From: Candidatus Peribacteria bacterium RIFCSPLOWO2_12_FULL_55_15 | Lineage (GTDB): Bacteria > Patescibacteriota > Gracilibacteria > Peribacterales > Peribacteraceae | Direction of reading: 5' to 3' | DNA length: 41,223 nucleotides | Assembly: GCA_001789045.1 (NCBI GenBank) | Contig: MFYG01000004.1 | Span: 1-41,223, forward strand | In this document: positions 39,618 through 41,223 of the stretch, in pieces | Layout: each line of letters opens with the position of its first letter | How positions within the stretch are numbered: position 1 is the stretch's first letter | Notes under the pieces: model-generated | Database searches by the model: none | Told to the model about the DNA's origin: nothing | What the model saw: only the letters and a program-made list of their open reading frames with translations | Position numbers and translations under genes: made by a program

Positions 39618-40658
39618 CCCCCCCGCGAGGAATTTTATGAGTTGTTCCAGCCTCTCCGTCAGTTTGAGAATCTGTTCTTTGATACCGGCAATGTTCTGCT
39701 TCAACGACCCAACATCGGACTCGTCTTTTACCTCGCCGCAATCTTTTGGACAGGTTTTCAAACTCTCTCCGCCATCGCATTTGCCGTCGCCGCATACTGC
39801 TTGTTTTTGGGGGTAGCGGCCTTTCTCAAAACGCACAAACCTCATGCACTCTGCTTCGACGCTGCCGAACCAGATTCCAAACATGCCTCGCCCCCCCTGC
39901 ACACACGCCATTTTGGTAGTTTGGACACAGTTCCCAGGCCGCTCGGCCACATCGGTTCCTTGATAGCAAAAGCCGGGTTCGCCGCAATCTTTTGGACAGG
40001 TTTTAAAACTCTCTCCGCCATCGCATTTGCCGTCGCCGCATACTACTGCCTTGGCCTTCTCCACATTGTATAATGGTCCACCACAATCCTGCGGGCAAGA
40101 AGAAAGCGAGCAAGGGCAATGCCCGTCGGCGGCGCATTCGGGACATATCACCCACTCGCTTCCTTCGCATTCGCCGTTGCCGCAGACGTCAGGGTTGCAG
40201 ACGCTAGGGGAGCCGCTGCAATGCCACCCATATTCGACGAGGCAGTTAGTCATGCACCCGTCGCCTTTTGTCGTATTCCCGTCATCGCATTTTTCGATGT
40301 AGTATTCGATTTTGCCATTGCCGCAGATGGTGGGAAAACACTTATTGAACTTTGGATAACATAAGGAATAACACGCATCATATTTTTCTTGACATTTGAG
40401 TCCGCACGGTGTATCATGCATCATCCCCTTCCCACATTTGGTTAAGCAAACACTCACACTTGCCGTCTTCCCACATGTGTCCCAGCACTTGCTCATTTCC
40501 TTGCTACATAACAAGTATTTGGCTTTCGACTGTTCGTTGGGCATAGGTTGATATGGTTGAGTAAGTGCCAAGAGTGAAAGACTCACGGACGCCGTGAGAC
40601 TTGCAAGACTGACGATGACAATCACTGTCCGCACGGAGATAAGCATACTATGAATCAT
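39612..40658 (-). CDS. secreted Cys-rich protein with duplicated [10 protein letters not shown] modules
   Basis: 348 residues. The start at 40658 overlaps the previous stop as ATGA. The signal peptide is [21 protein letters not shown]. The mature part has about 40 Cys. [17 protein letters not shown] followed by GDGCMTNC matches the Myxococcus-type cysteine-rich repeat (CGNGxxExxExCDDGN). Two copies of [13 protein letters not shown] with KTCPKDCGE (near 215 and 297) match related EF-like Cys modules. The C-terminus is a short coiled coil ([21 protein letters not shown]). A G7 tract is close to the stop codon. It is probably a surface or exported binding protein; no catalytic motif. Confidence 0.75.
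   Translation of the reverse strand: MIHSMLISVRTVIVIVSLASLTASVSLSLLALTQPYQPMPNEQSKAKYLLCSKEMSKCWDTCGKTASVSVCLTKCGKGMMHDTPCGLKCQEKYDACYSLCYPKFNKCFPTICGNGKIEYYIEKCDDGNTTKGDGCMTNCLVEYGWHCSGSPSVCNPDVCGNGECEGSEWVICPECAADGHCPCSLSSCPQDCGGPLYNVEKAKAVVCGDGKCDGGESFKTCPKDCGEPGFCYQGTDVAERPGNCVQTTKMACVQGGRGMFGIWFGSVEAECMRFVRFEKGRYPQKQAVCGDGKCDGGESLKTCPKDCGEVKDESDVGSLKQNIAGIKEQILKLTERLEQLIKFLAGGH
39618..39624 (-). repeat. homopolymer G7 tract (minus strand) at the gene end
   Basis: Seven C on the plus strand, seven G on the coding strand, seven codons before the annotated stop; loss of one base joins two Cys-rich frames. Confidence 0.8.
39733..39797 (-). repeat. 65-bp direct repeat, copy 1
   Basis: It differs from 39979-40043 at a single base (C/A). 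It encodes the second [11 protein letters not shown] module. Confidence 0.85.
39979..40043 (-). repeat. 65-bp direct repeat, copy 2
   Basis: It pairs with 39733-39797, one mismatch; copies 246 bp apart, in frame with each other. Confidence 0.85.
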
Positions 40659-41223
40659 CTGAATCTGACAACAGTGAATGGTATTATTATCCTCTGATCG
40701 CAATCATACACGGATATGGTCACGCAGTCGTCCAACGTGAGGCTACAACAGAGGCCCATGTTCCGTTGGCGTTCGCAGGCAGATTCGCATTCCACGCCGT
40801 CAGCTTCCCCTATCGCATCGACGGTATATTCTCCATTCGCATCCAGAGGGTTCACGCTGTAGAACGGAGGCACGAACATCACGGTTCCGAGTAATGAAGT
40901 CTGTTCCGGATTGTTGGGATCACGGATACTACAGGAAGCGGCTTCCGTAGTGAGTCTCCGGTCACACCAGAGATTTGGCCAGCGCGGAGTGGGAGTAGGA
41001 GTAGGAGTGGGAGTAGGAGTAGCAGTGGGAGTAGGAGTAGGAGTGGGAGTGGGAGTGGGAGTGGAATCCTCATCCTCATCCTCATCAGTTGGAGTAGGAG
41101 TGGGAGTGGGAGTGGGAGTAGGAGTAGCAGTGGGAGTAGGAGTAGCAGTGGGAGTAGGAGTAGCAGTGGGAGTATGAGTAGGAGTAGCAGTGGGAGTAGG
41201 AGTAGCAGTGGGAGTAGGAGTAG
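40655..41223 (-). CDS. Pro/Thr-stalk protein with Cys-rich C-terminus (5' end outside)
   Basis: The frame is open from the window edge to TGA at 40655-40657. The first ~80 residues visible are almost pure Pro-Thr dipeptides with occasional Ala or His ([10 protein letters not shown]) and one acidic run DEDEDED. They resemble the extended stalks of wall-spanning, often O-glycosylated surface proteins. The C-terminal ~110 residues form a Cys-rich domain: [31 protein letters not shown] and VYDCDQ. There is no membrane anchor at the C-terminus. It overlaps the next gene by ATGA. The dense Thr makes it a good candidate substrate for the PMT encoded nearby. An ATG at 40882 is internal and not the start. 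Confidence 0.75.
   Translation of the reverse strand, partial: TPTPTATPTPTATPTHTPTATPTPTATPTPTATPTPTPTPTPTPTDEDEDEDSTPTPTPTPTPTPTATPTPTPTPTPTPRWPNLWCDRRLTTEAASCSIRDPNNPEQTSLLGTVMFVPPFYSVNPLDANGEYTVDAIGEADGVECESACERQRNMGLCCSLTLDDCVTISVYDCDQRIIIPFTVVRFR
40983..41223 (-). repeat. 6-bp microsatellite-like tandem repeat (Pro-Thr codons)
   Basis: Units GGAGTG, GGAGTA and GCAGTG (plus strand) run from 40983 to the window edge, interrupted once by a CATCCT run (41068-41086) that encodes alternating Asp/Glu. All units are multiples of three, so expansion keeps frame. Confidence 0.9.

Overview
The window reads as a chromosomal segment of a small, moderately high-GC bacterium with the standard genetic code: TGA closes many intact genes, for example folD, purD, carB and ftsK. 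The gene set fits a member of the Candidate Phyla Radiation (Patescibacteria), possibly the Peribacteria/Peregrinibacteria group. It combines lean housekeeping genes with many secreted or membrane proteins of unknown function, a DUF5671 membrane protein, a sortase, a PMT-type mannosyltransferase and cohesin/dockerin proteins. This placement is an inference from gene content; no rRNA is present to confirm it.

Layout. 1-1.8 kb: serine-recombinase remnants, a secreted Cys-rich protein, a lipoprotein and tRNA-Leu(CAG). 2.0-4.1 kb: groES-groEL behind a degenerate CIRCE operator. 4.2-7.1 kb: a membrane-anchored Clp-like AAA+ ATPase and a small membrane partner. 7.1-12 kb: tmk, then folD-purF-purD. 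12-18.7 kb: a DHH-like phosphoesterase, a BT1-type folate/pteridine transporter, prfA, a DUF5671 protein, mnmA and a sortase. 18.8-21.9 kb: tRNA-Leu(UAA), an EamA transporter and a large secreted repeat protein with a very basic tail. 22-28.4 kb: a class III aminotransferase, carB, greA and holA. 28.5-32.3 kb: a surface-protein locus (dockerin, cohesin plus FN3, cupredoxin-like, other anchored proteins) and tRNA-Tyr. 32.3-35.7 kb: a heptad-repeat protein, dus, an AAA_28 NTPase and an RmlD-like reductase. 35.7-41.2 kb: ftsK, PMT and a set of Cys-rich secreted proteins, one with a long Pro/Thr stalk that runs off the window.

Three themes connect the region. First, most transcription-unit starts carry a TANNNT -10 hexamer only 6-10 nt upstream of the start codon and no Shine-Dalgarno sequence, which suggests mainly leaderless mRNAs. 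One case is a perfect 12-bp palindrome that would serve two divergent leaderless genes (the RmlD-like gene and ftsK). Second, the window is seeded with short palindromic repeats built on CCCTCTCC...GGAGAGGG. Several lie in frame inside conserved enzymes (three in purD, three in carB, one in the RmlD-like gene), comparable to Rickettsia palindromic elements. Two further dispersed repeat families are present. Third, much of the coding capacity goes to the cell surface: sortase, cohesin and dockerin, O-mannosyltransferase, PT-stalk and Cys-rich proteins, and a secreted protein with a histone-like tail.

Metabolically, FolD, PurF, PurD, CarB and Tmk are isolated steps of folate, purine, pyrimidine and dTMP metabolism. 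The neighbouring BT1-type transporter suggests folate or pterin uptake.
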